From: Isoetes taiwanensis
Taxonomy: Eukaryota > Streptophyta > Lycopodiopsida > Isoetales > Isoetaceae
Assembly (NCBI GenBank): GCA_021234155.1
Contig: JAJEKV010000046.1
Span: 10,618,818-10,682,817, forward strand
Length of the DNA stretch: 64,000 nt
Direction of reading: 5' to 3'
The notes under the pieces are model-generated. The model had not been told where the DNA came from and ran no database searches. It saw nothing but the letters and a program-made list of their open reading frames with translations. The position numbers and the translations under genes are program-made. Of the stretch, positions 53,601 to 64,000 are shown one piece after another. Every line of letters starts with the position of its first letter. Positions within the stretch are counted from its first letter, which is position 1.

Positions 53601-55588
53601 GTGTGCATCGAACACTGGGTGAGGGAGCAATTCAAGAAGATGAGCTCGAAAAGAAAGATCTGCAACAGCTATACCCCATCCTGGTAATCAATGCAAGTGA
53701 AGACAAACAGGTAAAAGAAATCAAGGTCAACAAGAAAGGTCTAGATAGGGTATTATATGTTGGTGATTTGTTTAAAGAAGAGGACAATGCTTTTGTTACT
53801 AAATTCTTTGATGATTGGAAGGATATCTTTGCTTGGGATTATGATGAGTTGGTTGGTGTTGACAAAAGCATTTGTGAGTTTGAGATCAAGATCAAGGAAG
53901 GTATGAAACCTGTTATACAAAAGCTAAGAAGGATTAATGCTTCTCTATTAGGTTTAATCAAGGAGGAATTGTGCAAAATGAAAGATGCAAGTGTGATTGC
54001 AGAAATTGTGAACCCTGAGTGGCTATCTTGCATTGTTCCTGTTGAGAAGAAAAACAAGACTATTAGAATTTGCATAGATTATAGAGATCTAAACAAAGCC
54101 ACTATCAAAGATTGCTATCCTTTGCCATTTCTGGAAGAAGTGCTGCATGCTGTAGCAGGGAAAGAAATTTACTCATTCTTAGATGGCTTTTCAGGTTTTA
54201 ATCAGATAAGCATCAAGGAAAGTGATCAGCCAAAAACTTCATTTATCACACCTTGGGGAACATTTGCCATGAAAAGAATGCCATTTGGATTGATGAATGC
54301 ATCTGCAACATTCCAAAGAGCCATGGATACAATTTTTAGAGAAATGCCTGCCAATATTTTTCGTGTATTTTTGGATGACCTTTGTTTGGGAACTTCTCTA
54401 GAAAAACATTTTGATATGCTAACCATGCTGTTTGATTTGTGTAGAAAAGGGGGAGTGAGTTTGAATCCCAAAAAATGTGTTTTTTTATCCTCAAGAGGAG
54501 AGTTGCTTGGGCATGTAGTGTCTACAGCAGGAATTCAAATATCTGAAAATAAGGTTGAAGCTCTAAGAAAACTAGCACCTCCAAAAACCCTCAAGCAGGT
54601 TAAAAGCTTCATGGGGATGACTAGCTTTTTGAGAATGTATGTACCTCATTTTTCCCACACTATGAGCCCAATTTCTAACCTCACAAAGGTTGGAAAGTTC
54701 TCCAAAAGTGAAAGCAAACATATCCTAGTAAATTGGGATGAGCAATGCCAAGAATCTTTTGACAAGATCATTGATGCTATTTGTAAATCTATCCTACTTA
54801 AACCTCCTGATCTAGAGAGACCCTTCAAAGCTTATATCAGTGTGACAAAAAAGGCAATTGGTTTGGCACTACTGCAAGAGGACCATGTGATTGCTTTTGC
54901 AAGCAAGATGTGGTCAGACACTGAATTAAGGTATCCCAGGTTGGAGAAAAGTGCAGCAGCTTTGATGTTCTTGATAGAAAGACAAGAACATCTTCTTCAA
55001 AACAATCAGGTGCAAGTATTCATGAGACAAAATCCTTTCTCACTCCTTTTTGCAAAAAAGCAACCAAAGGCCAAATTGTGCAGGTGGGCTTGTAAGATCC
55101 AAGCTTATGATATTACTGTAAAGGTGGTAAAGTTGATCGAGAATCCCAGCTCTTATCTTCCACATGTGTTATTTGAGCATGAAGATCAAGAAGGGTTATG
55201 TAATGATGACAATCTAACAAACTTGATTTCTTTCGATGCAGAAGATATTGACTGGCAATTTGACATCAGAAACTATCTGGAGAGCAATGAGTTGCCCAAG
55301 AATTTGAGTGACAGTCAAGAGAGAAGATTCAAGGACAAGTGCAAAAAGTTCAGGCTAATTGAAGGGATCCTATGCAAAGTTGACAAGGAAGGAGTCTTGT
55401 TGAGATGTGTGGATGAAGAAGAGGCCAGAATGATAATTGAAGCATGTCATGAGGGAGTGTGTGGAGGACACTTTGCAGCAGATACAACTGCAAAAAAGAT
55501 TCTCAGGTCAGGATACTTTTGGCCCACTCTTTTCAAGGATTGTTATGAGACTATAAAATGCTGCCATAAATTGTCAGATCTTTGGTAA
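53597..55588 (+). CDS. G1 RT, degenerate RNase H and integrase N-terminus (copy B, 663 codons open)
   Basis: Open frame with RT (KKNKTIRICIDYRDLN, WGTFAMKRMPFGLMNASATF, VFLDDLCLG), the gypsy RNase H complete but catalytically degenerate (YISVTKKAIGLALLQED, RLEKSAAALMF, VFMRQNPF), and the integrase zinc-binding HEGVCGGH. Copy B keeps the 25 bp deleted in copy A. The frame fails at CCHKLSDLW, one base off the expected CHKCQIFG; this shift is shared with copy A. The ATG at the frame start is only an open-frame limit: in the element this would be internal polyprotein. Confidence 0.88.
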   Translation: MSVHRTLGEGAIQEDELEKKDLQQLYPILVINASEDKQVKEIKVNKKGLDRVLYVGDLFKEEDNAFVTKFFDDWKDIFAWDYDELVGVDKSICEFEIKIKEGMKPVIQKLRRINASLLGLIKEELCKMKDASVIAEIVNPEWLSCIVPVEKKNKTIRICIDYRDLNKATIKDCYPLPFLEEVLHAVAGKEIYSFLDGFSGFNQISIKESDQPKTSFITPWGTFAMKRMPFGLMNASATFQRAMDTIFREMPANIFRVFLDDLCLGTSLEKHFDMLTMLFDLCRKGGVSLNPKKCVFLSSRGELLGHVVSTAGIQISENKVEALRKLAPPKTLKQVKSFMGMTSFLRMYVPHFSHTMSPISNLTKVGKFSKSESKHILVNWDEQCQESFDKIIDAICKSILLKPPDLERPFKAYISVTKKAIGLALLQEDHVIAFASKMWSDTELRYPRLEKSAAALMFLIERQEHLLQNNQVQVFMRQNPFSLLFAKKQPKAKLCRWACKIQAYDITVKVVKLIENPSSYLPHVLFEHEDQEGLCNDDNLTNLISFDAEDIDWQFDIRNYLESNELPKNLSDSQERRFKDKCKKFRLIEGILCKVDKEGVLLRCVDEEEARMIIEACHEGVCGGHFAADTTAKKILRSGYFWPTLFKDCYETIKCCHKLSDLW

Positions 55589-56531
55589 GAAAACTCTGCA
55601 ACCAGCTGCCCTGACTGCCATAACTTCCCCTGGGCCTTTTCAAATGTGGGGGTTGGATTTTATAGGTCCCATAGACCCACCTTCTTCAGCTCAACACCAG
55701 TTCATATTAGTTGCCACTGATTACTTCACCAAATGGGCAGAGGCAATTCCTTTGAGAGAAGCCAATGCTCAAGCTACTGCAAGATTTCTGCATGAAAATA
55801 TTTGTGCCAGATTTGGCATACCTTTCAAAATAGTTTCTGATAGAGGCAGCCAATTCATCAACCATACAATTGCATTTCTACTAGCCACCTTGAAAGTCAA
55901 ACATACCAAAAGTTCATCCTATTACCCTCAGGGAAATGGCCAAGCAGAATCAACTAATAAGACTCTCAAATCCATCCTCAAAAAGACCATCAGTGTTTCA
56001 AAAAAGGATTGGCACCTAAGACTCCATGATGCACTTTGGGCATATAGAACTACCATCAAAGTGGCTACAAAACACACTCCTTTCAGTTTGGTATATGGGA
56101 TAGAGTCAGTACTGCCTATAGAATTAGAGCTTTCATCACTCAGACTGGCTTATCAGATAAATTTGGAAATGGATGAGGCTCTAAAAGACAGGTTTGTGAG
56201 ATTGATGCAGCTAGAGGAGCATAGATATGAGGCTGAGAATGCAGTGATGAGAAAAAAGGCTAAAGATATAGCAGCCTTCAAAGCAGCACACAAATTGCAG
56301 GGAGTCTTAAAAACAGGAGAGTTAGTGTTGAAATGGAACAAAGCAAGGGAGGATATAGCATCCAAATTTGAGAATCTTTGGGAGGGACCATTTGAAGTGA
56401 TAGGAACAGCTGGCAAAGATTCATATTGGCTGAAAGATATTGCTGATGGCAGAGAATTAATGAACCCTATCAACATTGTGCACCTAAAAAGGTATTGGCA
56501 ACAACATGTTGCCCTTGCTTTGTTTAACTAA
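55589..56531 (+). CDS. G1 integrase core and C-terminus (copy B, open from 55644)
   Basis: 295 codons are open from 55644: GLDFIGPIDPP, IVSDRGSQF and YYPQGNGQAESTNK give the three catalytic acidic residues. They are followed by HDALWAYRTT, LVYGIESVLP and the C-terminal LWEGPFEVIG ... HLKRYW. There is no chromodomain. It is intact here while copy A has a 2-bp loss. Confidence 0.88.
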
Positions 56532-57264
56532 AATCTTTATGGTAAGAGGTATCTAGGATTAGTTAGTGCATTGCTAAAAGAAAAATAAGAAAAAAACAGA
56601 AAAAAGCAAATATAAGAAAAAAAGCTTCAATAGGATGAAAGCAAAAAATTAGTTAAGCCTACCCTAGTAAGTCTAGTTCTGCTTTGAGATTATTATTCGT
56701 GTACTAATGAGTTTCTAGTGTTGCGAGTACAAAAAGGCTGTACAGGTTGTGATCAACTGAGGGAGTGAATCAATACTGATCATAGTTCCATGCAGGTGCA
56801 TCTGAACATGTCATTCACACATCTCTTTCACTACATTACATAATTCTTTATCATCTGGAGTTGCTGCCATTGCCCCCACACCAGCAACTCATTCAAACTA
56901 ACAAGCTTTATCTTCACATGCAGGTGCATCCTTATATCTGCCTCCATCTGTCATCTGATCAAGAGTTGACCTTATTACATCTGAAAACCCCCTACATCTT
57001 CATAAAATTCCCAAGCTGCTGTCATACTACCATCCTGCAGCTTCTCATAACTAAAGAGATTCATTTTCCATGCAGGTTCATCTGAAAGGAACATCATTCA
57101 TGTGTACATTCATAATGCCAAATCTGTCACTTTCAAATCCATATGCAGGTCATTGAGTTGCCAAACATATTCTCACATTGGCAACTGGCTGGAGCTATGT
57201 CAAGAAGTACAAACAACTAGTTAAAGGGGCTGGTAGACCAGCCTTCTCTTTTAGTTTGGCATAA
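56532..57264 (+). repeat. G1 3' untranslated region (copy B)
   Basis: Counterpart of 19856-20535 with the CATGCAGGT-type repeats. Copy B keeps about 50 bp near 56535-56630 that copy A lost in two places. Confidence 0.55.
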
Positions 57265-60099
57265 TGCTGCCATGCCATGGCAGCATGGAAGAGCCAAGCA
57301 CATGTTTGCACTAATCCTCTCAGCTTGATTTGGTTCACTAGCATACATCAAAGCTTGAAGAGCAAAGGAAGGACAATTGACTCAAGTCACTCAAGAGATA
57401 CAAAAGGTCAAACAAGCAAAGGAAGTGAAGAGAAGAGGAGAAAGAAGACCCCTTGAAGAATATTCCATGGTATGTAGCTCTTTGTGATCTTGGCATCTTT
57501 GGCATTTTGATCCCCTTCCCCATTTGCTCCACCATCCTAAGATACCCTTGTACTTTGACTCCTTGCTCATATGCCTCCCAAAAGTCAACCTTGACCTTGA
57601 AAGTTCTTTCTAGTCAAAATACACCTTCATGAAACACCACTTGCTTCATCATCCACTAGTTCAAAAGTGACTTGACTTGGTCATAATCTTGCTCACAAAG
57701 TCAACATCCCATGCAACTTGAGCAAAGTTAAAAGAAGATTGCAAAAATTCCTAAGGGAAGTGCTCAAATTTCAAATGTGCCCTAAGAGGCACCTTAAAGT
57801 TGCTCCATAAATTTTTTTGGCTCCTAAATGAGCACTTGATGTGCCAAGTCACTTCACACCTCACATCACACCTCACTTCACACGCCAAGTCATCATACCC
57901 ATCATCATTCTAGCCATTTCATGTCAAACTCTCACATTCAAATCAAAATTCATATCAAAGTATTAAACTAGCTTCATTGTTGCCACATCACACTCCATTC
58001 ACACCATATTACCACCATATTCACACTCATCACACTCATTTCACCTCACTATCATCACAATATCACCACACTCACACTCATCTTTCCATTATTTGCACCC
58101 TACATTCTATTCCATCTTGTTCTCATTTTGCACACTTTGACAAAGTTTGAAGACCCCTCTATAGATTCCTTTTGGCATAATATGGCTGAGGGGACCAGCC
58201 ATTTCCTTGTTTTGGCGAGATGTTGCCCCCAAAGGGCAACATACTAATTGTTGGTTCATATGTTAAAGTTAGGAAGGCTAAGTCAAAGGAGAGCTTGGTA
58301 GTCAACATTGGTGTGAAGGTCAAAGGATATTTATCTTCAAGGTCAACTCCCATAAGGAATACTTCATTTAAGGTCAAAGCTAGTCAAAGAGATGCTGGGT
58401 TAAAGAAGATTGGAAGATACTTTTTGAAGATTGGAAGCTAGAGTTTGGAAGATCCCATGGTACTTGGTTCCATCCCTTAGCCATTTTTTATCCACTCCCA
58501 TACCATATTCTCACCTCCTTTTTTAATTTTCCCTAGTCATTTTTCCTTATACTCATATTCTTCCTTGCTCACCTTTTGCAAATCATATTTTGCTTTGCCT
58601 AAGTCCTTTTTTAATGCATTTTATTTCCCCCATGGGATGTCCTACCTATTTCATATCTTTTTGCTTTATTTTCATTCCCCATATCACACCCTTGCAAATG
58701 CCCCTAGCCTAACCCTTATTTGCAATCTCCTATACCCCCTTGCTTCATTTACCATTGTGCCCTAAGTACCCATGCCACCCAAATATCCCCATGGAATATT
58801 CCATTTATGGTATCTACCTAGAATATTCCCCAAAAAATTAGGATTACCATAGACCCAAATGATCAAGAGCTTCATAATTATTTTGGGTACCTTCCGAACC
58901 ATAGCCTAGCTTCTCAAAATTGCTAAATACAGCATATTCTCAGTTTATACCCCAAAAAATACGGCCCACCGTATCGCGAAATTTCTGGAAAAATACTATC
59001 AAGAACCCTAAGTTTGGAAAACCTTTCGAATCGGAATGGAATCATTAGGCTCTGAAAACTATCTATTTCTGCATTCCCGCCCTTAAGCATCCTATCAAGC
59101 CTAAACTTAAGCTCTAAGATGCCGGAACCGTTAAACCTAAACATATATACTGGGAAAACAACAATGAGAAGATTTTTGAAGGCCCAGACGCATCAAACCT
59201 CAACATTGATACATGCTGAGCATGATCTCAAGACGTTCATGAAGTATCTGAGTGTTCCACAGTTCGATTTGAGAAAATTGGTTCATGTTATGATATTATT
59301 TTATGACCCCCTGAGATATTTTGATGATTGATTTATGATCCTGAGACCTTTAATCATCTTGTATTACCTTCATATCAATGAAAATTGCCTGCCAAGTATT
59401 TAAAAAGTTGACTGTCATGATCCTTTAGTATTTTTGCCTCACAAACATTTTTACAGTAAGATATCCCATCATTTTTTCTTGCAATATGACCACTTGCCCT
59501 TCTTTTCCCATCATATTTGCACCTGTGTGCACAAAAAGTTCGAAAAAAAACCATTCCAAACTCAAGTTATCATTTTTTGCATTCATGCGATACAATTTTA
59601 GACTGTTATTCACAAAACAGTGCCAAAAAAATAGTTTTAATGATCCAAAATATGATTTGATTGCATGCCCCTCACCTTTGGGACCTATACTTCACCTCAG
59701 TCTTGGAATCTCTTCAAAATTCCCCCTGCAACTCAAGTTACAAAATTCTGAGATCTGGTATTGACCAAAAATTGACCCAACTTTGAGATCGAATATCTTG
59801 CAGATTAGAACTCAGACTTGGTCAAAATCTCCTCCTTTGCTTGTCTATAACTTTTCTGTACAAGTCACAATCATTTGACCTTGGAAATCAATCCACCTAT
59901 GAGAGCTACATCGATTTGAGTGAGGGTTTCATATTCTTGAATTGGGAAAGGTATGAATACTTGATATTTGAGCTTTTTCTTTGAGAAATTCTTGTGTAGA
60001 CTGATCACCTTAAGTGATCTGGAGGTTCTAACCCCAACTTGAGCATAAACTCAAGTTGGCTTCTTGTGTTTGACTCTCTAGCCAGGTTGAGGGTCAACA
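57265..60099 (+). repeat. G1 3' LTR, chimeric LTR1/LTR2 (copy B)
   Basis: Same switch point after CATTGTTGCCACATCAC (about 57993) and same GGGTCAACA end at 60099, so the chimera predates the duplication. Confidence 0.72.
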
Positions 60100-61900
60100 C
60101 AAATCTTGTCACTCTATTGGGATGTAATGCAATAGACGAATCCTGTCAATAATTGCTTTTTGAGAGTAGATCAATATACAACACTAAGAATTCAACAACA
60201 AGGGTCGGATTTTCAATTGAATCAGGTACACAAAGGCAAGTAACATGAATCCCAAGCTCTGAGTCTTGGGCACAGGATCAAGTAGGTAAACAATCAATCA
60301 ACTCAGATAATTTAGTCAATAATCCGAGTTGTAAATCAAGTATGGAGGTCAGAATTCAGCTTCAATCTAGCAAGTCGGTCCTTCTTTAAAGCAAACAATC
60401 GCTTCTTCGCCGTAAAGCCCTCGAATTTTCCTTTTGTTGAAAAGCCCCTTTTGTAGATCCCCCAATTCATTTGCATTCTTGATCAATTCCATTCGATTCT
60501 CAGTCTTTTTGTTTCCCAGACATGTTCTTGGCATTAAACAAGGCTATTCGGCAGGTTTGGGGTATGATTGCACAATTGGTTTGGCCGAATCGACCGGATC
60601 TTGGCGTTCACAGGTTTGAGGTTCTTGATAATTTTCAACGATATATCCCACATGCAATTTTAGACTTGGCAGCTCAAGGTATATAAGGAAAAATAAAACC
60701 TTAATTTATAATTATTGCGTGCAATATCCACGTGGGATTCGGGATTTTCCCTCCACCGCCCCACGCCGGGATGTTCAGCGGCATGGGGAGATTGGCTGTG
60801 AAGAAAAATAGGCTTTGGGGGGGGGGGGGAGGTAGATAGGAATTTTTTTTTACCCCATGGACTATGACACGTTTCTCAAGAAGGCAAATATAGGGGCCAA
60901 GATAAATGAATTTTTCTATTTTCTTTTTTTCCAATGGGAATCTTTTCTCACGCTCTAGAAGATTCTGGAATCTTTTTTTGCAATTGGGCATTTTCGATTT
61001 TGGCTTAAAAATGGCTCAAAAGGGAGGTGATGTGGCATGTGAGAATGATGACAAGGCAAAGTAGGGATGACATGGCACATAAGGATGGTGACGTGTCAAT
61101 CAACTTGGCTTAGAAAATTCTTTCTAGTCAAAACCTCAAGTGATGTGAACATGATGTGTGTGACATGTGGATGGTGATGTGGAGGTGCTAATGATGATGT
61201 GGCAAGGTGATGTGTCAACTTATGGATGTAATTTTAAGGCTTCTAACAAAAATTTGAAGTGTGATCATGGAGATAAAGGTATGATATGGCATGACAAGAG
61301 GGGTGATGTGTCTGATAACTTGGTACTTCCAGTGTACCTTCCATGTGTCAATCTTGGTAAAAATGCAAATCATTGGCATTTCCTTAGGCAAATTTGCCTT
61401 TTGAATGCTTCCCTTAGGGATCTTATGATCTTTCCTTTTCTTTGACTTTGATGGATGGAATGTTGACCTTTGACCACATGTACGACCAAGTCAAGTGAGG
61501 TTTTGGAACTTTGAATGATGTGGAAGTGGTATGATAAGTATGTGGCATGTGAATGGTTCTTGAAAGTGTGGTTTTGACTAGAAAAAATCTTCAAAGCCAA
61601 ATTTGACTTGGAAATGAATTGTAGGCATGGAATTCAAGATCTCATGGGTATTTCAAGATGGTAGAAAGCATTGGAAATGTGGAATGGAAATCAAAGTGCA
61701 CAAAGATGCCAAGAACTCAAATGATCACATACCAAAAGATCTTCTAGGGGTCTTCTTCTTTTTGCTTGATTCTCCTTTTGCCTCTCTTGTGTGACCTGAG
61801 TCAATTGTCCTCACCTTGCTCTTCAAGCTTTGAATGTATGCCAATAAGGCATTCTTCTTGTGCCTTGAAATTCAGATCAAAGTGTAAGGATTAGTCTTCA
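60100..61900 (-). repeat. Diverged LTR1' in reverse orientation (copy B)
   Basis: Counterpart of 23353-25141. A G-run near 60817-60829 is much longer than in copy A (about 24050-24070). Confidence 0.65.
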
Positions 61901-62395
61901 AAATGTGGAAATAATTATGTATTTGTTACACAAACTATAGAAGGAATAACGAGAGTTACATTATGATTATAAAAAGGTTATGAATAATAAATGATGAAGA
62001 ACGTGTGTGTGTGTAATTAATGTCAAATTATATATCTAAAATGGGAGATATAATGCAATATATAACTGTATTAAAGGATAAGTATAAACTTGATAGGCAT
62101 GTAAAACACTGAGAATAGCAATATATAAGTTGTTAAAACTGTAACAAAATAAGAAAACAAAAATTTTGACACACAATTAAAGTAAGGCTGACTGTATTAA
62201 AACGAATTGTAAAGTGAAGGGAGAATATAACAGACATATAAGTTAATATGATTAGAGTGAGTTTCTACGAAACAGTGCGAGAATTATAACCGTGTATTAT
62301 ATTAAAAAGAATGATTTCTAAATTAGGATGCCTTCATCTACAGCTATAATGGGGGACATTACCATTCCTTACACCCAGACGGATTTGTAAATATT
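61901..62395. other. AT-rich stretch without recognisable gene (copy B)
   Basis: Counterpart of 25142-25640; nothing recognised. Confidence 0.4.
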
Positions 62396-62855
62396 GATGT
62401 CTTATGATTCTGCATGCCACAAGCGCTTACCTTGGCACCTCCAGCTTCTTCAAAGGCCATTATGGGTCCATGTTCTTGTTGTGATATGTATTTTGTAGTT
62501 GCCTTGCTAGGCCCTATAGGCCATAGTCTACCGCGGACCAGGGTTCGTTCAATCTTCCTTTCACTCTCCTTGTACTTAACCATCTCACGCCAGTGTTGAG
62601 GAAAGCATAACTCGTTATGTTCCTTTCCACATAACGTTGATCAAACTAATTACCATTCAACTCTCGCACGACTATGAATTGCACATTACGCATCATTTCA
62701 AACTTGATCATTTTGAACATGGCAACTTTTGTGTGACTTATAATTTCGAGTTACCTCTTAAAGGTGGGGAGACTTGCCTCCAACATGCTATGTGTTGGTC
62801 CAAAGCAACAACATTCTTGATGCTGAGGACAACATCATTTTTAAGGTGGGGAGAA
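62396..62855 (+). pseudogene. 3' end of the third gypsy element with polypurine tract (copy B)
   Basis: Counterpart of 25641-26100; polypurine tract AAGGTGGGGAGAA at 62843-62855. Confidence 0.5.
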
Positions 62856-63528
62856 TGTGACGTTCCACGTATTTATACACCTTTTTTAGTATAAATACAT
62901 GACACGTCACTATGAATAACATTAATTATTCATAAGCTAAGGTTAGCTATGTTATCATTAATTATTAAGGTGGAAACCTACCCCTAAACCCTAATTCGAA
63001 TTTAGGACTTAACCTAACATTAAAAGGGGTTAAAATATTAAATTAGTTAATATTAACCAATCTAGAGTTGCCACCTGGCCCAAATCGATTGGGCAAGGGA
63101 GAGTTGCTAACTTGGGACACCCAAGTTGGGGTTTTACACCCCCATTTGCCCCCCAATTCGAATTGGGGGAGGTTGGTGGAGGAGGAGCGGTTGTTCAATC
63201 CTGTTCCAGCCAGAAGGATGGAGAACCAGAGATAATGGATCTAGCTATGATCCCGGTTAGTACATAGATAGCTTGGATTCCTGGATAGTCATAAGACTAG
63301 CCCTTGTATGCTCAGAAGGTAGCTAGGATTAACCCTTGTATGAATAGATGTATGGTTAATCTCTATTTTATGTTCTATTCGAAGCTATGGATGGATAGAT
63401 GTATAATGACAGTTCTCTTTCTGTTCCTCCTGTGTTGTATGGATAAAAGGGGGGTAGAGACCTAAAGGCCATCTAGAAGTAGAGATGTTCCTAGTTAGAA
63501 CCCTTAAAACCCAGTAATTGCGGCCTGT
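62856..63528 (+). repeat. LTR fragment of the third gypsy element (copy B)
   Basis: Counterpart of 26101-26775, with the same TATA box and palindromes. Confidence 0.55.
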
Positions 63529-64000
63529 CACTACAAGAGAAATGGGGTACTAGCGTAAGCCATAGCATCAGATGAATTTTTTTGGTGTTTTTTGAGGTGA
63601 AAAGAGTGTTCTGTAGTTAATAGCAACAATTATTATCAAATAATTCTTTTGTGCTAATTCTGACGCTCTGTCTGATGCTATGGAAGATGCTATATCATTT
63701 TGATCTATACTAATGCTATGGCTGACACAAACGCTGATGCACTACGAATCAAAGGTATTAGCATCAGATTCGAGCATAGATCCCATCTGACTCTAATTCT
63801 GACCCTAATGATGACACTCTAATATGGGTATTGAATGTAACGCTGGGCTTGACTCTATGTCTGACTTTAATGTTCACCTCTATTCTGACTCTAAAGTGAC
63901 TTTATGACTGACACTACCTTTGGTTCTAATTCTGACTTTACTACCGACTCGATCTACGATTGACTCTATATCTAACCCTCTGTCTGACACTAAGTTTAGT
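63529..64000. mobile_element. CACTA transposon end with subterminal repeats (copy B, cut by window)
   Basis: CACTACAAGAGAAA at 63529, then the TGACTCTA-type repeats. Copy B lacks a few repeat units relative to copy A, as expected for slippage in short repeats. Confidence 0.8.

Larger units (their letters stand above)
28839..64000 (+). repeat. Tandem duplication unit, copy B (runs off the window)
   Basis: Second head-to-tail copy of the 272-28838 unit. It is longer because of the Helitron insertion at 34954-42978; the offset from copy A is 28,567 bp before the insertion and about 36.7 kb after it. The two copies differ by scattered substitutions, small indels and many differences at CAG/CTG sites. 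The copy is incomplete at the right edge, where it stops in the CACTA subterminal repeats. Confidence 0.9.

Noticed and set aside
1-64000. tRNA, rRNA or bacterial-type operons
   Set aside because: No tRNA or rRNA motifs recognised; gene spacing and content are those of plant intergenic DNA.

Overview
The window reads as nuclear DNA of a land plant with a large, transposon-rich genome; I cannot place it more narrowly. Evidence: Ty1/copia and Ty3/gypsy retrotransposons with plant-type primer-binding sites, a CACTA (En/Spm) transposon, Helitrons carrying intron-containing fragments of plant nuclear genes (a MED33-like Mediator subunit and a CYP72-clan P450), and no dense gene arrangement. No intact single-copy host gene is visible; almost every base belongs to nested, mostly broken mobile elements.

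Layout. Positions 1-271 are unique left flank. A unit of about 28.6 kb (272-28838, copy A) is followed head-to-tail by a second copy (copy B, 28839 to beyond the window end). Each copy holds, in order: (i) about 1.8 kb with exon-like pieces of an unidentified gene; (ii) a copia element with tRNA-Met PBS and many stops, its 3' LTR cut short; (iii) an inverted LTR2 and a minus-strand gypsy pol remnant (G2); (iv) a plus-strand gypsy element (G1) with 2.5-kb LTR1, tRNA-Gln-like PBS, gag-PR-RNaseH-RT-RNaseH-INT, and a 3' LTR that switches from LTR1 to LTR2 sequence; (v) a reversed, diverged LTR1'; (vi) the 3' end and LTR of another gypsy element; (vii) a CACTA element with subterminal repeats and a TNP2 remnant, cut by the duplication junction.

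Copy B differs by an 8,025-bp insertion (34954-42978) in the copia RNase H region. It has Helitron hallmarks: A|T target, 5' TC, and a GC-rich hairpin 12 nt before a CTTG end, with the exact empty site in copy A. Inside it sits a second Helitron of the same family (39681-42705). Both carry heat-shock elements plus a TATA box about 220-240 bp from their 5' ends. The outer one holds MED33-like exons, the inner one a CYP72-clan P450 pseudogene.

Two further points matter. G1 encodes an intact-looking archaeal-type RNase H between protease and RT, while the usual gypsy RNase H after RT has lost catalytic aspartates. Many A/B differences, including apparent frameshifts, fall on CAG/CTG trinucleotides and often create CG, which looks like a base-calling artefact at CHG-methylated cytosines; some pseudogene calls may therefore be false.
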